A stretch of DNA of 64,000 nucleotides from Niastella sp966211305 (lineage in GTDB: Bacteria; Bacteroidota; Bacteroidia; Chitinophagales; Chitinophagaceae), in the NCBI GenBank assembly GCA_966211305.1, contig CBIHPC010000004.1:25526-89525 (forward strand), written 5' to 3'. The notes under the pieces are model-generated. The model was not told where the DNA came from. It saw only the letters and a program-made list of their open reading frames with translations, and made no database searches. The translations under genes and the position numbers were made by a program. Below are positions 28,259 to 36,209 of this stretch, one piece after another. Positions within the stretch are counted from its first letter, which is position 1; every line of letters starts with the position of its first letter.

Positions 28259-28822
28259 ATGTTAGAAATATTGAAACAGCCCTGGCCCTGGTATCTGGCG
28301 GGTGCAATAATTGGCCTTATTGTTCCGGCCCTGTTGCTCCTGGGCAATAAACATTTAGGCATATCCGCCAATCTTCGTCATGCATGTGCAGCCTGTTTTC
28401 CCGCTGGCATCAAATTTTTCAGGTACGACTGGAAAAAGGAAATATGGAATTTCTTTTTCGTTGGCGGCATTCTTGCCGGTGCTGTGATTGCCGCCCATCT
28501 TCTGGCTAATCCGAACCCGGTGGAAATAAATCCGAATCTGGCTTCTGAGCTGGCCGGGTATGGTATTACCGATCATAGCAACCTCCTTCCTGAAGAACTG
28601 TTTTCAATTGAAAGCCTGTTCACCGTTCGCGGATTGATCATGCTTGTTGGTGGCGGGTTCATAGTGGGTTTCGGAGCCCGGTATGCCGGCGGCTGTACGT
28701 CGGGCCATGCCATTATGGGATTAAGCGATTTGCAACGGCCTTCGCTGATAGCTACGGGTATGTTTATGGTGGGCGGATTTATCATGGCCAACTTTATACT
28801 TCCATTTATTCTTCGTTTATAA
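28259..28822 (+). CDS. YeeE/YedE-family sulfur transport protein, first half
   Basis: 187 residues with about five membrane helices and the signature GARYAGGCTSGHAIMGL, whose Cys takes part in thiosulfate or sulfur-species passage. A short second Cys motif (RHACAACFPAG) is near residue 42. The gene is paired with the next one 19 nt downstream, as in split YeeE systems of Bacteroidota. Both probably import thiosulfate or persulfide sulfur. Confidence 0.85.
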   Translation: MLEILKQPWPWYLAGAIIGLIVPALLLLGNKHLGISANLRHACAACFPAGIKFFRYDWKKEIWNFFFVGGILAGAVIAAHLLANPNPVEINPNLASELAGYGITDHSNLLPEELFSIESLFTVRGLIMLVGGGFIVGFGARYAGGCTSGHAIMGLSDLQRPSLIATGMFMVGGFIMANFILPFILRL

Positions 28823-28841
28823 TCAGATAAAAAACATTACT

Positions 28842-29381
28842 ATGCAAACGGTAAAAGAAAATACAACTGTACATCAGTTGGGCGTTAATGGCAATGTACC
28901 CGATAAGGATCTTGAAGCTCGCTCATTGGATACAATGTGTGTGAATGAGTCGCACAAAACCCATCCATGGTGGTATAATTTCAAATATATGGCAGTGGGT
29001 ATCGTATTCGGGATTGTGTTTGTAAAGGCTGAGATCATATCATGGTTCCGGATCCAGGAAATGTTTCGCCTGCAAAGCTTTCACATGTATGGTGTAATCG
29101 GAACAGCAGTTGTTGTGGGAATTATTTCAGTATGGCTGATCAAAAAATTCAATATTAAAACGATTCACGGCGAAAAGATCGAATTCCATCCCAAAAAGTT
29201 CAACAAAGGACAGGTATATGGCGGTTTGTTATTTGGTTTAGGCTGGGCGCTCACTGGTGCCTGCCCCGGACCATTGTTTGCGCAAATCGGCACGGGTGCA
29301 TTGGTAATTTCAGTCGTTGTGCTGAGTGCTATTGCTGGTACCTGGACGTATGGATATTTCAGGGAAAGGTTACCGCATTAG
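28842..29381 (+). CDS. YeeE/YedE-family sulfur transport protein, second half (DUF6691 type)
   Basis: 179 residues. A hydrophilic N-terminal 45 residues is followed by four membrane helices and the motif GWALTGACPGPLFAQIGTG with the conserved Cys. It completes the two-gene YeeE transporter begun by the previous gene. It is convergent with groEL, 58 nt apart. Confidence 0.85.
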   Translation: MQTVKENTTVHQLGVNGNVPDKDLEARSLDTMCVNESHKTHPWWYNFKYMAVGIVFGIVFVKAEIISWFRIQEMFRLQSFHMYGVIGTAVVVGIISVWLIKKFNIKTIHGEKIEFHPKKFNKGQVYGGLLFGLGWALTGACPGPLFAQIGTGALVISVVVLSAIAGTWTYGYFRERLPH

Positions 29382-29439
29382 TTCTGTTGATTCGTTGCTG
29401 ATCCTGCTAAATATTTTAAAAAACCTTTTTCATAAATAG

Positions 29440-31059
29440 TTATATGATGTCGGGGCTGGCTAATAGCGTTGTTTCTTTCTTTTCCGGTTTCCTTACTATT
29501 ACGCATTCTGTAGTTATAAACATACCAGCCACAGAGGCAGCGAATTCCAGTGCCAGCCGCGACACTTTAACCGGGTCAATTATTCCGGTTTCAAGCAGGT
29601 GCTCAAATTTTTCCGATTTTGCGTTATAACCAAAGTCGTTTTCACCGGATTTTACTTTCTGAACGATCTCAGACGGTTCTTTTCCTGCGTTAATCAGGAT
29701 CCTTTTTAAAGGTTCTTCCAGCGCTTTTCTTAAAATTTCCAATCCCGTTTTTTCATCGTCATTGGCATATCCCACCTTCCCGATCTCTGCCAGACAGCGC
29801 AGGAACGACACTCCACCTCCGGGCACTATTCCTTCTTCCATTGCCGCCCGCGTAGCGTTAAGTGCATCATCTACCACATCTTTTTTTACATTCAGCTCAA
29901 TTTCTGAGGAAGCGCCTACATAAACGATGGCCACTCCGCCGGCCATTTTAGCCAATCGCTCGTGCAATTTATCTTTATCGTAATCGGAAGTGGTTGTTTT
30001 AAGTTGTTCCCTGATCTGGGTTATTGCCTTTTCTATTTCCTGTTTGTCACCCATGCCTCCCACAATGGTGGTCTTATCTTTTGTAATAATAACTTTCGCA
30101 CATCTGCCAAGGTGTGCCAGGTCGGCATTTTCCAGCTTTATCCCTTTTTCTTCGGCGATCACGGTACCATTTGTAAGTACGGCAATGTCTTCCAGCATTT
30201 CCTTTCGCCGGTCACCAAAGCCGGGGGCCTTTACCGATGCTACTTTCAACACGCCGCGTAATTTGTTTACGACCAGAACGGCTAATGCTTCTCCTTCCAC
30301 TTCCTCGGCAATGATCAACAAAGGCTCGCTGGTTTGGGTTACTTTGTCGAGCAACGGAAGCAATTCTTTCATACCCGATATTTTTTTGTCATAGATGAGA
30401 ATATAGGGATTATCGAATACGACATTCATCTTCTCCGAATTGGTAATGAAATAGGGTGATGAATAGCCCCTGTCGAACTGCATTCCTTCTACAACGTCAA
30501 CATATGTTTCAAAGCCTTTTGCCTCTTCAATGGTTATAACACCTTCTTTTCCCGCCCTGCGCATGGCTTCGGCAATCAGTTTGCCAATTTCAGGGTTATT
30601 ACCCGCACTTATAGTGGCCACCTGTTCAATACGAGTGCTATCGGTGCTGATCGTGATCGCCATTTGTTTAAGTTTTTCAGTCACCACTTTTACACCCTTG
30701 TCGATACCTTTCTTTATATCCAGGGGATTGATACCGGCTTCCACTTTCTTCAATCCCTCATCTATCATTATTTGAGCCAGCAGGGTAGCGGTGGTGGTGC
30801 CGTCACCGGCCGCTTCGGCTATGCGTATTGCCGCATCCCTGATCATTTTTACACCCATATCTTCAATGGGATCTTCCAGTTCGATCTGTTTGGCAACCGT
30901 TACGCCATCACAGGACATTTGTGGTGAGCCATCCATTTTTTCAAAAACCACATTTTTTCCCCGGGGCCCAAGTGTTATTATTACGGCCTTGGCCAGCCTG
31001 TCAACACCCGTTTTTAGCTTTTTTCGGGCATCAAGCTCATATTCTATTTGTTTGGCCAT
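29440..31059 (-). CDS. groEL: GroEL-type chaperonin without the GGM tail
   Basis: 539 residues from the ATG at 31059 (MAKQIEYELDARKK); a more distal in-frame ATG at 31143 would extend across the promoter. Apical, intermediate and equatorial parts are complete, including LGPRGKNVV, GDGTTTATLL and GGVAIVYVGASSE-type motifs. The C terminus is KKETTLLASPDII, not the Gly-Met repeat of the housekeeping protein. No groES is beside it. Both points suggest an accessory, stress-specific chaperonin that borrows GroES from elsewhere. Two perfect boxes precede it. Confidence 0.92.
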   Translation of the reverse strand: MAKQIEYELDARKKLKTGVDRLAKAVIITLGPRGKNVVFEKMDGSPQMSCDGVTVAKQIELEDPIEDMGVKMIRDAAIRIAEAAGDGTTTATLLAQIMIDEGLKKVEAGINPLDIKKGIDKGVKVVTEKLKQMAITISTDSTRIEQVATISAGNNPEIGKLIAEAMRRAGKEGVITIEEAKGFETYVDVVEGMQFDRGYSSPYFITNSEKMNVVFDNPYILIYDKKISGMKELLPLLDKVTQTSEPLLIIAEEVEGEALAVLVVNKLRGVLKVASVKAPGFGDRRKEMLEDIAVLTNGTVIAEEKGIKLENADLAHLGRCAKVIITKDKTTIVGGMGDKQEIEKAITQIREQLKTTTSDYDKDKLHERLAKMAGGVAIVYVGASSEIELNVKKDVVDDALNATRAAMEEGIVPGGGVSFLRCLAEIGKVGYANDDEKTGLEILRKALEEPLKRILINAGKEPSEIVQKVKSGENDFGYNAKSEKFEHLLETGIIDPVKVSRLALEFAASVAGMFITTECVIVRKPEKKETTLLASPDII

Positions 31060-31098
31060 GATCTTTATTTTTAGTTTATGTTTATGGCGCTTCCTCTT

Positions 31099-31164
31099 CA
31101 AATCTAAGCTATTGGAAAGCTGCGATTGTATGAGGGCTGTCAAATTGAAATATGACAGTCCTCA
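31099..31164 (-). promoter_or_regulatory. Tandem-box promoter of groEL
   Basis: TGAGGGCTGTCA (31131-31142) and TGACAGTCCTCA (31153-31164) are both full boxes, 22 bp apart. They are also reverse complements of each other with one change, so together they form a 34-bp inverted repeat. On the minus strand TAGATTTG (31099-31106), a perfect TAnnTTTG, begins 24 nt after the proximal box. The ATG lies 40 nt further. It is one of the clearest members of the set. Confidence 0.8.
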
Positions 31165-31209
31165 GTAATTACGCCGGTACTAATTGCGCTTTTACAAAAA
31201 AATATTACA

Positions 31210-31274
31210 GGAGCAACGTCAGGATGTTGCATGACGCCTGTCATTTTTGATAGTATCCGGTACCGGTAAATTCG
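31210..31274 (+). promoter_or_regulatory. Boxed promoter of the zinc-ribbon gene
   Basis: TGACGCCTGTCA (31232-31243) is followed after 23 nt by TAAATTCG (31267-31274, 7 of 8). GGAGCAACGTCA (31210-31221), 22 bp upstream, keeps five of six core bases. The same box could also serve the minus strand, where TAATATTT stands 24 nt away. Confidence 0.7.
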
Positions 31275-31316
31275 GGTTGTCAAAAAAATAAATACAATAA
31301 CATTAAAACCCGTTTT

Positions 31317-31589
31317 ATGGCAAACAAACATTTTTGTCAGAGTTGCAGTATGCCAATGGACTCAACCGACCAGTGGGGAACGGAGAAAGACGGTTCAAAA
31401 ACCAGTGAATATTGCAAATTCTGTTATGAAGATGGGCATTTCACCCATCCTGACATAACGTTGGAGGAAATGAAAGAACACATGATGAAAGTAATGGACA
31501 ATAACAGGTTGCCATCTGAAATAGTTGAAGTAGCCGTTAACAGACTGCCGTTTTTGAAACGCTGGAGCTCTCATGTAACATTTCTCTGA
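31317..31589 (+). CDS. Zinc-ribbon protein (zf-ribbon_2 type)
   Basis: 90 residues starting MANKHFCQSCSMPMDS. The cysteine pairs CQSC and CKFC (EYCKFCYEDGHF) form a treble-clef-like zinc site. A helical region (EEMKEHMMKVMDNNRLP) and a Leu/Arg-rich end follow. The family is widespread and uncharacterised; DNA, RNA or protein binding is equally possible. It has a boxed promoter and is followed directly by an SDR gene remnant. Confidence 0.8.
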   Translation: MANKHFCQSCSMPMDSTDQWGTEKDGSKTSEYCKFCYEDGHFTHPDITLEEMKEHMMKVMDNNRLPSEIVEVAVNRLPFLKRWSSHVTFL

Positions 31590-31604
31590 GCTTGTATAAC
31601 GGAA

Positions 31605-31765
31605 ATGGACAAGTATGTTGAAAAACAATTTATCGGCATGGAACCTGTTGGCCGGATGGGTACCCCGAAGAAGTAGCGGAAGCAGTGATCTGGTTGTGTT
31701 CTGATGCAGCTTCCTTTGTTACCGGTCATTCAACGCCGGTTGATGGAGGATGGATCGCTGGCTGA
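31605..31765 (+). pseudogene. 3' remnant of a short-chain dehydrogenase with a frameshift
   Basis: The frame from 31605 reads MEPVGRMGTPKK and then stops. In the next frame it continues EEVAEAVIWLCSDAASFVTG and ends GGWIAG, the classic SDR C terminus. One C appears to be missing in the run at ACCCCGAAG. The Rossmann fold and the catalytic Tyr-Lys are absent. The piece is squeezed between the zinc-ribbon gene and a convergent gene. Confidence 0.8.
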
Positions 31766-31782
31766 TAGCGTTAAACAGATCG

Positions 31783-32565
31783 TTAATTTAGCAATTCCTG
31801 ATCTTCCCTGATCTCCATTTGTGCTTCCCAGGTTAGAAGCAGTGTCCGGATATCTTCCATACAGGCTAATGTTTCTTCAACGCCTGTTATAAGCTCCCGC
31901 AGATGATCTGCCATATATGTTGTGAGGGCAACCCCTTTACTATTGTTCGCTTCATATTGCCAGGCAACAATAAAATAGTTATAATAAGCCATTACATTTT
32001 TCAGGTAGAATTCCGTTTGCTCAATAATTTGAGATAACGACACGCTTTCTGCTACATAGTTTTCCTGTGAGGTATGCAGAACCGTATGATATGTTGAAAG
32101 CTGACCATACACCTGGTTCTCAAAATCTGTATTGAAACCATTTATAAGCCTTGAAAATGAATCGAGCATAGCTATAAGGTCATTGTAATAATGAGCAGTG
32201 TAAGGCTCATGTTGCAAATAGTATTCAAACTCCATTTTATACCTTTCGGCCAGCCGGCTTAATTCGCTGGTAGCCGGAATTGCTTTATTGCTGATCACAA
32301 GCATGATCTTATATACAAGTTGCGTATTAAAAAAGGTTTCTGTCAACGCTAATGCTATCGCATTCACCTCTTCACAATTGCCGGCAAATTGTTTTACAAG
32401 CAGATTGCCATAATGATATTCAGGAGTTGCAGAATACAGGCCGCACTCATTTCTGAACTGTTTTGCGAAGTCTTTGCCGAAATAATAATGTAACATATAT
32501 ATAAGTTTTAAGATCAACCAGGAAATCAACATTACAAACTTACGTTCATCAACTACCCGTTTCAC
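31783..32565 (-). CDS. Helical protein of unknown function
   Basis: About 260 residues (or 237 from an in-frame ATG at 32496, MLHYYFGKDFAKQF). It is rich in aromatic residues and predicted mainly helical, with stretches such as YYNDLIAMLDSFSRLINGF and YYNYFIVAWQYEANNS. No signal peptide is obvious from the shorter start, and no catalytic motif or family is recognised. It is divergent from the alcohol dehydrogenase and shares its boxed intergenic region, but has no -7 at the right distance. Confidence 0.6.
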   Translation of the reverse strand: MKRVVDERKFVMLISWLILKLIYMLHYYFGKDFAKQFRNECGLYSATPEYHYGNLLVKQFAGNCEEVNAIALALTETFFNTQLVYKIMLVISNKAIPATSELSRLAERYKMEFEYYLQHEPYTAHYYNDLIAMLDSFSRLINGFNTDFENQVYGQLSTYHTVLHTSQENYVAESVSLSQIIEQTEFYLKNVMAYYNYFIVAWQYEANNSKGVALTTYMADHLRELITGVEETLACMEDIRTLLLTWEAQMEIREDQELLN

Positions 32566-32611
32566 ATGAGGAGGCTCAACGCTTGAGCTGATTATTGCCT
32601 GATAATACGGG

Positions 32612-32679
32612 TGAAGCTAATCACCAATGTCAATGATATGGATCATGAATTTATCTGATAAATAATTTCAATTTTATCA
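32612..32679 (+). promoter_or_regulatory. Tandem Crp-type boxes upstream of the alcohol dehydrogenase
   Basis: TGAAGCTAATCA (32612-32623) and TGATATGGATCA (32634-32645) are 22 bp apart. The whole 68-bp element matches the one before ftsH without gaps. The ATG at 32710 lies 64 nt after the second box. Confidence 0.65.
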
Positions 32680-32709
32680 ATGTCCCAATGTTAATTAACC
32701 CAAAAATGT

Positions 32710-33717
32710 ATGGAAGATGAAAATTTCATGAAGGCTATGGTGCTTCAGGCGATCGGTCAACCGCTTGTACTTATGACATTGCCTTTGCCGGTTCCGGCCC
32801 CGCATCAGGTTTTGGTTAAGGTTACAGCCTGTGGAGTTTGCCGTACCGATCTGCATATTACAGATGGTGAGCTCACATCGCCGAAATTGCCGCTTATTCC
32901 CGGGCATGAGATCATTGGTAAGGTAGTACAGGCCGGCAGCGATGTGACAACAATAAAAGAAGGTGATGTGATAGGTATTCCCTGGTTAGGTTATACCTGC
33001 GGAAAATGCCGGTATTGCTTAAGAGGGCAGGAGAATCTGTGCTCGAAGGCTGGCTTTACAGGTTATACAATTGATGGGGGTTTTGCTGAGTATACGGTAG
33101 CCGATCACCGGTTCTGCTTCCTGCTTCCTCAACAATTTACAGATCCGCACCATACTCCATTACTCTGCGCAGGATTGATCGGTTATCGATCTTATTGCAT
33201 GATTGGCGAACAGGCCGAAAAAATTGGAATTTATGGATTTGGTGCTGCAGCACATCTGCTTATCCAACTGGCTATTTCCCAGGGAAAACAAATATTTGCT
33301 TTTACCCGAAAAGGTGATATGGCGGCACAGCAATTTGCAGCCAGGCTTGGCGCCCGGTGGGTGGGCGATTCTTCACAACCAGCTCCATTTCCTCTGGATG
33401 CGGCTATTATTTTTGCTCCTGCAGGGGAACTAATTCCAAAAGCCCTTCAGGATGTTGATAAAGGAGGCGTTGTCATATGCGGCGGCATACACATGAGCGA
33501 TATTCCATCTTTTCCCTATAAATTGCTCTGGCAGGAAAGAACCATCCGGTCAGTGGCCAACCTTACCCGTAAAGACGGTGAGAATTTTTTTAAACAGATC
33601 GAAAATATTTCCATTAATACAGAAACGCATATTTATCCATTATCCCAGGCAAATGAAGCGTTGAATGACCTTCGGTCAGGTTGTATTCAGGGAGCTGCTG
33701 TTCTTGTGATGGAATAG
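32710..33717 (+). CDS. Zinc-dependent alcohol dehydrogenase
   Basis: 335 residues of the MDR family; an ATG at 32728 (MKAMVLQAIGQPL) is an equally likely start. The catalytic zinc ligands lie in CGVCRTDLHITDGE and PGHEIIG, and the structural zinc site is CGKCRYCLRGQENLC. The nucleotide-binding region is unusual: IGIYGFGAAAHLLIQLA. It would interconvert alcohols and aldehydes with NAD(P)H, for example ethanol and acetaldehyde, which fits fermentation or re-oxidation of NADH under oxygen limitation. Tandem boxes precede it. Confidence 0.88.
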   Translation: MEDENFMKAMVLQAIGQPLVLMTLPLPVPAPHQVLVKVTACGVCRTDLHITDGELTSPKLPLIPGHEIIGKVVQAGSDVTTIKEGDVIGIPWLGYTCGKCRYCLRGQENLCSKAGFTGYTIDGGFAEYTVADHRFCFLLPQQFTDPHHTPLLCAGLIGYRSYCMIGEQAEKIGIYGFGAAAHLLIQLAISQGKQIFAFTRKGDMAAQQFAARLGARWVGDSSQPAPFPLDAAIIFAPAGELIPKALQDVDKGGVVICGGIHMSDIPSFPYKLLWQERTIRSVANLTRKDGENFFKQIENISINTETHIYPLSQANEALNDLRSGCIQGAAVLVME

Positions 33718-33745
33718 AACGGAACCCGGTCCTGACCTGACTTTT

Positions 33746-34834
33746 TTAACGGCGGCGCATAGCCGGGAATCGCATAGGTTTTTTAGAAGATCTTTCATCA
33801 CCCAAAAGCACGCCCCATTTTTTAAACTGAGCAGAACGGTCGAATATAATTTTTAAAATTGCCATAACTGGTAAGGCGAGGAACATACCGGAGATACCTG
33901 TCATGGCTCCGGCTATGAAAATGCCGACTATGGAAATAAGCGGGTTAAGTTTTACCTGGGAACCTACTATCCGCGGCATTAAAATGTTATTATCAAGAAA
34001 TTGCACCACAGCTATTGCCCCCAGCACAAACAAAACATCAACAATACTTTCAGATGAGGCCAGTGTAATCAACACGCCTAAAATGTTACCTATCAACGCC
34101 CCGAGATACGGAATAAGATTTAAGAAAGCAAATATAATTCCTATTAGCAATGCGTGTTTGATACCGAAGATTGCCAGTATCGCCCACAACAGGATAGTAA
34201 TATAGCAGAGCTGGATCAACAAACCAAACATGTATCTCTTACCCATCATTTCAATTTGCAGCATAACATCCTGTATATTTTTATGCTCTTTGGGATCAAA
34301 ACACAATAGTATGAATTTCATAAAAATGCCTCTGTACATTATTACCAGGAAGGTGTACACCGGCAACAGGCCGAAAAATATTATCATCCCTGTTGCAGAC
34401 CCCGCAGCACCGCTTAAAATACCGGCGGCGTAGCTGAATAGTTTGTTGCTTTGCTGATTTATAAATTTCAATTGCTCTGTGGGTGCGAATCCCAACACCC
34501 GGCTGATCCACAAACTCAAAGTATTAAGATGGATGGTCAGATTTTGCTGTATTGTATGGAAATCATACAGGAGAAATTTCATTTGACTATAGAACAGCCA
34601 TACTATAAGCGCAGCGATGATAAGTATTGAAAATATCGGCAAAAAAATAGCTATCATTTCAGGTAACTTCAGTTTTCTGAAGAAGCGGAAAACAGGCAGC
34701 AGCATAATACTTATGAAAAATGCCATTAACAGCGGCATAATGATAACTTTACCTATTACAACAATAAACCCAATCAGAAAAAGCCCGATGAGTTCAAGTA
34801 CACGTTGTATGGTAACAGGGATTTCTTTCATCAA
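33746..34834 (-). CDS. AI-2E/UPF0118 family permease
   Basis: 362 residues with about eight membrane helices in the pattern of PF01594: three N-terminal helices, a soluble loop after residue 80, and the C-terminal set with LIPYLGALIGNILGV and the conserved VQFLDNNILMPRIVG. Members include exporters of small molecules and Na/H antiporters. No Crp-type box with a matching -7 is visible upstream. It is convergent with the alcohol dehydrogenase. Confidence 0.85.
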   Translation of the reverse strand: MMKEIPVTIQRVLELIGLFLIGFIVVIGKVIIMPLLMAFFISIMLLPVFRFFRKLKLPEMIAIFLPIFSILIIAALIVWLFYSQMKFLLYDFHTIQQNLTIHLNTLSLWISRVLGFAPTEQLKFINQQSNKLFSYAAGILSGAAGSATGMIIFFGLLPVYTFLVIMYRGIFMKFILLCFDPKEHKNIQDVMLQIEMMGKRYMFGLLIQLCYITILLWAILAIFGIKHALLIGIIFAFLNLIPYLGALIGNILGVLITLASSESIVDVLFVLGAIAVVQFLDNNILMPRIVGSQVKLNPLISIVGIFIAGAMTGISGMFLALPVMAILKIIFDRSAQFKKWGVLLGDERSSKKPMRFPAMRRR

Positions 34835-34918
34835 AGCAGGCAGTTTATAAATGCTTCCATGTAGATCTGGTAATGTCTTTTCATTTTACCGAAATGAAAG
34901 GCGCTTATCAGTTTGCGC

Positions 34919-35104
34919 CTATAAAGGATCATGTTTTTTAGCCTTAAAGATCGGTTCTGTATAAAATAAAGGCAATTCCTTTTTCACCTTTTTTTTAGTT
35001 TCTGCATGCTGAGCTTTGCCACGGATCGACCTCATAGCTATCACAATTGCCAAAGGTTTGATTTTGACATTTTTTTTATTTGCGGTTGTTGCCTGTTGGC
35101 TCAT
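34919..35104 (-). CDS. Small basic protein of unknown function
   Basis: 61 residues from the ATG at 35104 (MSQQATTANKKNVKIKPLA); an in-frame ATG pair at 35167 would add 21 residues. It is rich in Lys and Arg and has no recognised family. A TGA-N6-TCA match (35177-35188) lies upstream with only a poorly placed -7. It may not be a real gene. Confidence 0.3.
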   Translation of the reverse strand: MSQQATTANKKNVKIKPLAIVIAMRSIRGKAQHAETKKKVKKELPLFYTEPIFKAKKHDPL

Positions 35105-35211
35105 GATCGATGTTTTTGGATATCTAATTTCACTTTTTGATAAATAGCCGGCAATGATAACCATCAACAGACCGGTTGAGTTTGGTCATAAAATGCAAAG
35201 AGGGAAAACGA

Positions 35212-35277
35212 TAACCACAGTCAAAGTTCACTATGATAAGCATCATTATATCTGGCGTAACTTATTATTTACTTTTG
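35212..35277 (+). promoter_or_regulatory. Boxed promoter of the BON-domain gene
   Basis: TGATAAGCATCA (35234-35245) is followed after 24 nt by TACTTTTG (35270-35277), a perfect TAnnTTTG. TAACCACAGTCA (35212-35223), 22 bp upstream, keeps five of six core bases. The start codon lies 89 nt after the -7. Confidence 0.75.
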
Positions 35278-35366
35278 TTGGTGGCAGGACAACGGCTCAT
35301 TCCCTGAGAATCCAATTCGACCATGAATTTTAAAATATATTCAATAACGGTTTAAAAACAATAATT

Positions 35367-36038
35367 ATGATAAGTGATATCCAAATTCAGCGTGACGTAA
35401 TGAACCAGCTTAAATGGGAACCTGAGTTAAATGCTGCAGAAATAGGTGTTTCGGTTAAAAACGGGATTGTCACCCTTTCGGGATTGGTTGATTTATATGT
35501 TAAAAAAATAGCTGCCGAGAATGCCGCCAAAAAAGTAGCCGGCGTAAAGGCTGTGGCAGAAGACATACAGGTAGGAATGTCGCCGGGTTACCGGAAAACA
35601 GATGCTGAAATTGCGGAGGCAATTGTGTTATCATTAAGATGGAATGTTCAATTGCCCGATGAAAAGATAATGGTTAAGGTAGAGGATGGCGTAGTTTCCC
35701 TCGAAGGGGAAGTAGAGTGGGAGTACCAACGAAGAGATGCCAGGCGGGCCATTGAGAAGCTTGCCGGTGTTCGTAGCATAAATAATTTCCTAATAGTGAA
35801 GCCATCGGTAAAACCGGATAATATAAAAGAAAAGATAACCGAAGCATTTGTGAGAAGCGCCACCATCGATGCCGGCAAAATATCTGTTGAAACCGACGGC
35901 GGAAAAGTTACCCTTCGCGGCACTGTTCGTACTATCGGCGAACGTGATGATGCAGAGAATGCAGCCTGGTCGGCCCCCGGGGTTACCAGCGTAAAGAATG
36001 ATCTCGTAATAGAAGAAGAAAAAGTATTTTCTTTTTAA
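35367..36038 (+). CDS. Three-BON-domain protein
   Basis: 223 residues made of three BON domains of about 70 residues each, with recurring GIVTLSGLVD, GVVSLEGEVEW and GKVTLRGTVRT strands. There is no signal peptide, so it seems cytoplasmic, unlike the envelope BON protein OsmY. BON domains bind membranes or phospholipid surfaces. It has a strong boxed promoter and is monocistronic. Confidence 0.85.
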   Translation: MISDIQIQRDVMNQLKWEPELNAAEIGVSVKNGIVTLSGLVDLYVKKIAAENAAKKVAGVKAVAEDIQVGMSPGYRKTDAEIAEAIVLSLRWNVQLPDEKIMVKVEDGVVSLEGEVEWEYQRRDARRAIEKLAGVRSINNFLIVKPSVKPDNIKEKITEAFVRSATIDAGKISVETDGGKVTLRGTVRTIGERDDAENAAWSAPGVTSVKNDLVIEEEKVFSF

Positions 36039-36127
36039 TTCAGGTATAAACACTACTGCTTCAAAATCACTGGATCGCCGGATGGGGGTGCAACCAGTCC
36101 CGTTTTTTATACCGGTGATCAGCCCAA

Positions 36128-36191
36128 TGCACAATGTCATACGTTGTTATGATAGTCATCATTTTCACGGGTATTTAATTTTTATAGATTG
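36128..36191 (+). promoter_or_regulatory. Boxed promoter of the acs-pdh operon
   Basis: TGATAGTCATCA (36150-36161) is followed after 23 nt by TAGATTG (36185-36191), one T short of TAnnTTTG. TGCACAATGTCA (36128-36139), 22 bp upstream, keeps five of six core bases. The -7 lies before the ATG at 36210 and covers the alternative TTG start at 36189, which decides the start. Confidence 0.7.
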
Positions 36192-36209
36192 AGTATACAA
36201 TTATTTGAG

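Noticed and set aside
31131..31164. CIRCE/HrcA operator before groEL
   Set aside because: Arms do not match TTAGCACTC/GAGTGCTAA; they match the TGA-N6-TCA box twice.
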